Below are positions 5,976 to 6,471 of a stretch of DNA of 6,471 nt, one piece after another. The position numbers and the translations under genes were made by a program. The notes below the pieces were generated by a model. It ran no database searches and was not told the origin of the DNA. It worked only from the letters and a program-made list of their open reading frames with translations. This DNA comes from Sulfuritalea sp. GTDB taxonomy: Bacteria; Pseudomonadota; Gammaproteobacteria; Burkholderiales; Rhodocyclaceae. How positions within the stretch are numbered: position 1 is the stretch's first letter; the number at the start of each line of letters is the position of its first letter. The stretch covers positions 1 through 6,471 of the forward strand of contig JAPLRA010000320.1 in assembly GCA_026399445.1 (NCBI GenBank), given 5' to 3'.

Positions 5976-6471
5976 GTCGTCCCGGCCCAGCAACTCCGGC
6001 GCCTGCACGTCGCGCGGCAGCGATTCGACCGGATTCAGGTCGCGGATTTCCTTGTCTTCGGGGGCTACCTTCAGGTCGCGGAACTTGCGCGCCGAGACCA
6101 GCACGCGCCGCTCCATCGACGCCACGGAATCGTTGTAGGCGCCGACCGCCTCGCCGAGGTTCTTGCCGACCCGACCCCAGTGATCCGCTACGGTGGCGAT
6201 GCGGTCGTAAAGCTCGCGCCCGAGCAGGCTGATGCGCTCGGCGTTTTCGGTCAGGGCCTGCTGCGTCCAGCCGTAGGCAACGGCGCGCAGCAACGCGATC
6301 ATCGTGGTCGGCGTTGCTAGTATCACGCGCGCATCAACGCCGGCCTCGATCAGCGAAGGATCGGCTTCGAGCGCGGCCGAATAGAACATTTCGCCGGGCA
6401 GGAACAGCACGACGAAATCCGGCGAGGGCTGGAACTGCTCCCAATAGGCCTTCTGGCCGAGCTTCTTCAAA
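5961..6471 (-). CDS. rmuC: RmuC-family DNA recombination protein, C-terminal fragment
   Basis: The fragment enters from the right edge in frame and ends at TGA 5963-5961, giving about 169 residues of the C-terminus; the full E. coli protein is about 475 residues, so roughly two thirds lie outside. Family hallmarks are clear: YWEQF near the edge, then SPDFVVLFLPGEMFYSAALE, DPSLIE, RVILATPTTMIALLRAVAYGW, and the later WGRVGKNLGEAVGAYN segment. In this family the conserved core is a nuclease-like fold and the following part is helical; the N-terminus (not seen) usually has a membrane anchor and coiled coil. E. coli RmuC limits recombination between short inverted repeats; its biochemical activity is not firmly established. 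The TTG at 6470 is an internal Leu codon rather than a start. The gene runs in the same direction as the repair genes with only 46 bases before the next frame, so cotranscription is plausible but not shown. Confidence 0.95.
   Translation of the reverse strand, partial: LKKLGQKAYWEQFQPSPDFVVLFLPGEMFYSAALEADPSLIEAGVDARVILATPTTMIALLRAVAYGWTQQALTENAERISLLGRELYDRIATVADHWGRVGKNLGEAVGAYNDSVASMERRVLVSARKFRDLKVAPEDKEIRDLNPVESLPRDVQAPELLGRDDRLIP

Noticed and set aside
5896..6138. 80-codon plus-strand frame over the rmuC/small-frame junction
   Set aside because: No ribosome binding site or recognisable domain was seen, and it is antisense to the rmuC C-terminus and overlaps the well-placed small frame.
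6468..6470. TTG at the right edge as the start of a short RmuC
   Set aside because: The conserved RmuC sequence begins at once and the family needs about 300 more residues upstream, so this is an internal Leu codon.

Overview
The window is a GC-rich stretch of bacterial chromosome that is almost fully coding, with every supported gene on the minus strand. Base composition and the gene set suggest a proteobacterium, probably a beta- or gammaproteobacterium. That is an inference from family knowledge, because the window holds no rRNA or other marker gene. There is no sign of a mobile element, CRISPR array, tRNA or phage gene.

Read in the direction of transcription (right to left), the layout is: (1) the C-terminal third of an RmuC-family DNA recombination protein, entering from the right edge and ending at 5961; (2) a 46-base gap with two small inverted repeats, the second of which covers a strong Shine-Dalgarno; (3) a 33-codon open frame (5914-5813) that looks like a single-pass membrane miniprotein or a leader peptide; (4) an 881-residue AddB-like/RecC-like protein with a C-terminal PD-(D/E)XK nuclease (5808-3163), starting at TTG four bases after the small frame stops; (5) an AddA-like UvrD-family helicase (3166 to the left edge), starting inside the AddB-like stop codon through a four-base ATGA overlap. 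The helicase frame stays open for 1055 codons and leaves the window inside its own C-terminal nuclease domain.

The two large proteins form an AddAB-type helicase-nuclease pair, expected to process double-strand DNA ends for recombinational repair. They are not close to the classical Firmicute AddAB: the AddB-like subunit is short, lacks a Walker A motif, and keeps only two of the four cysteines that hold the iron-sulfur cluster in AddB. RmuC upstream is also a nuclease-fold recombination protein, so the run reads as a recombination/repair cluster. The least expected elements are the tiny gene wedged before the AddB-like gene and the hairpin over its ribosome binding site, which together suggest translational control of the pair. 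No wholly new system is proven by the sequence.
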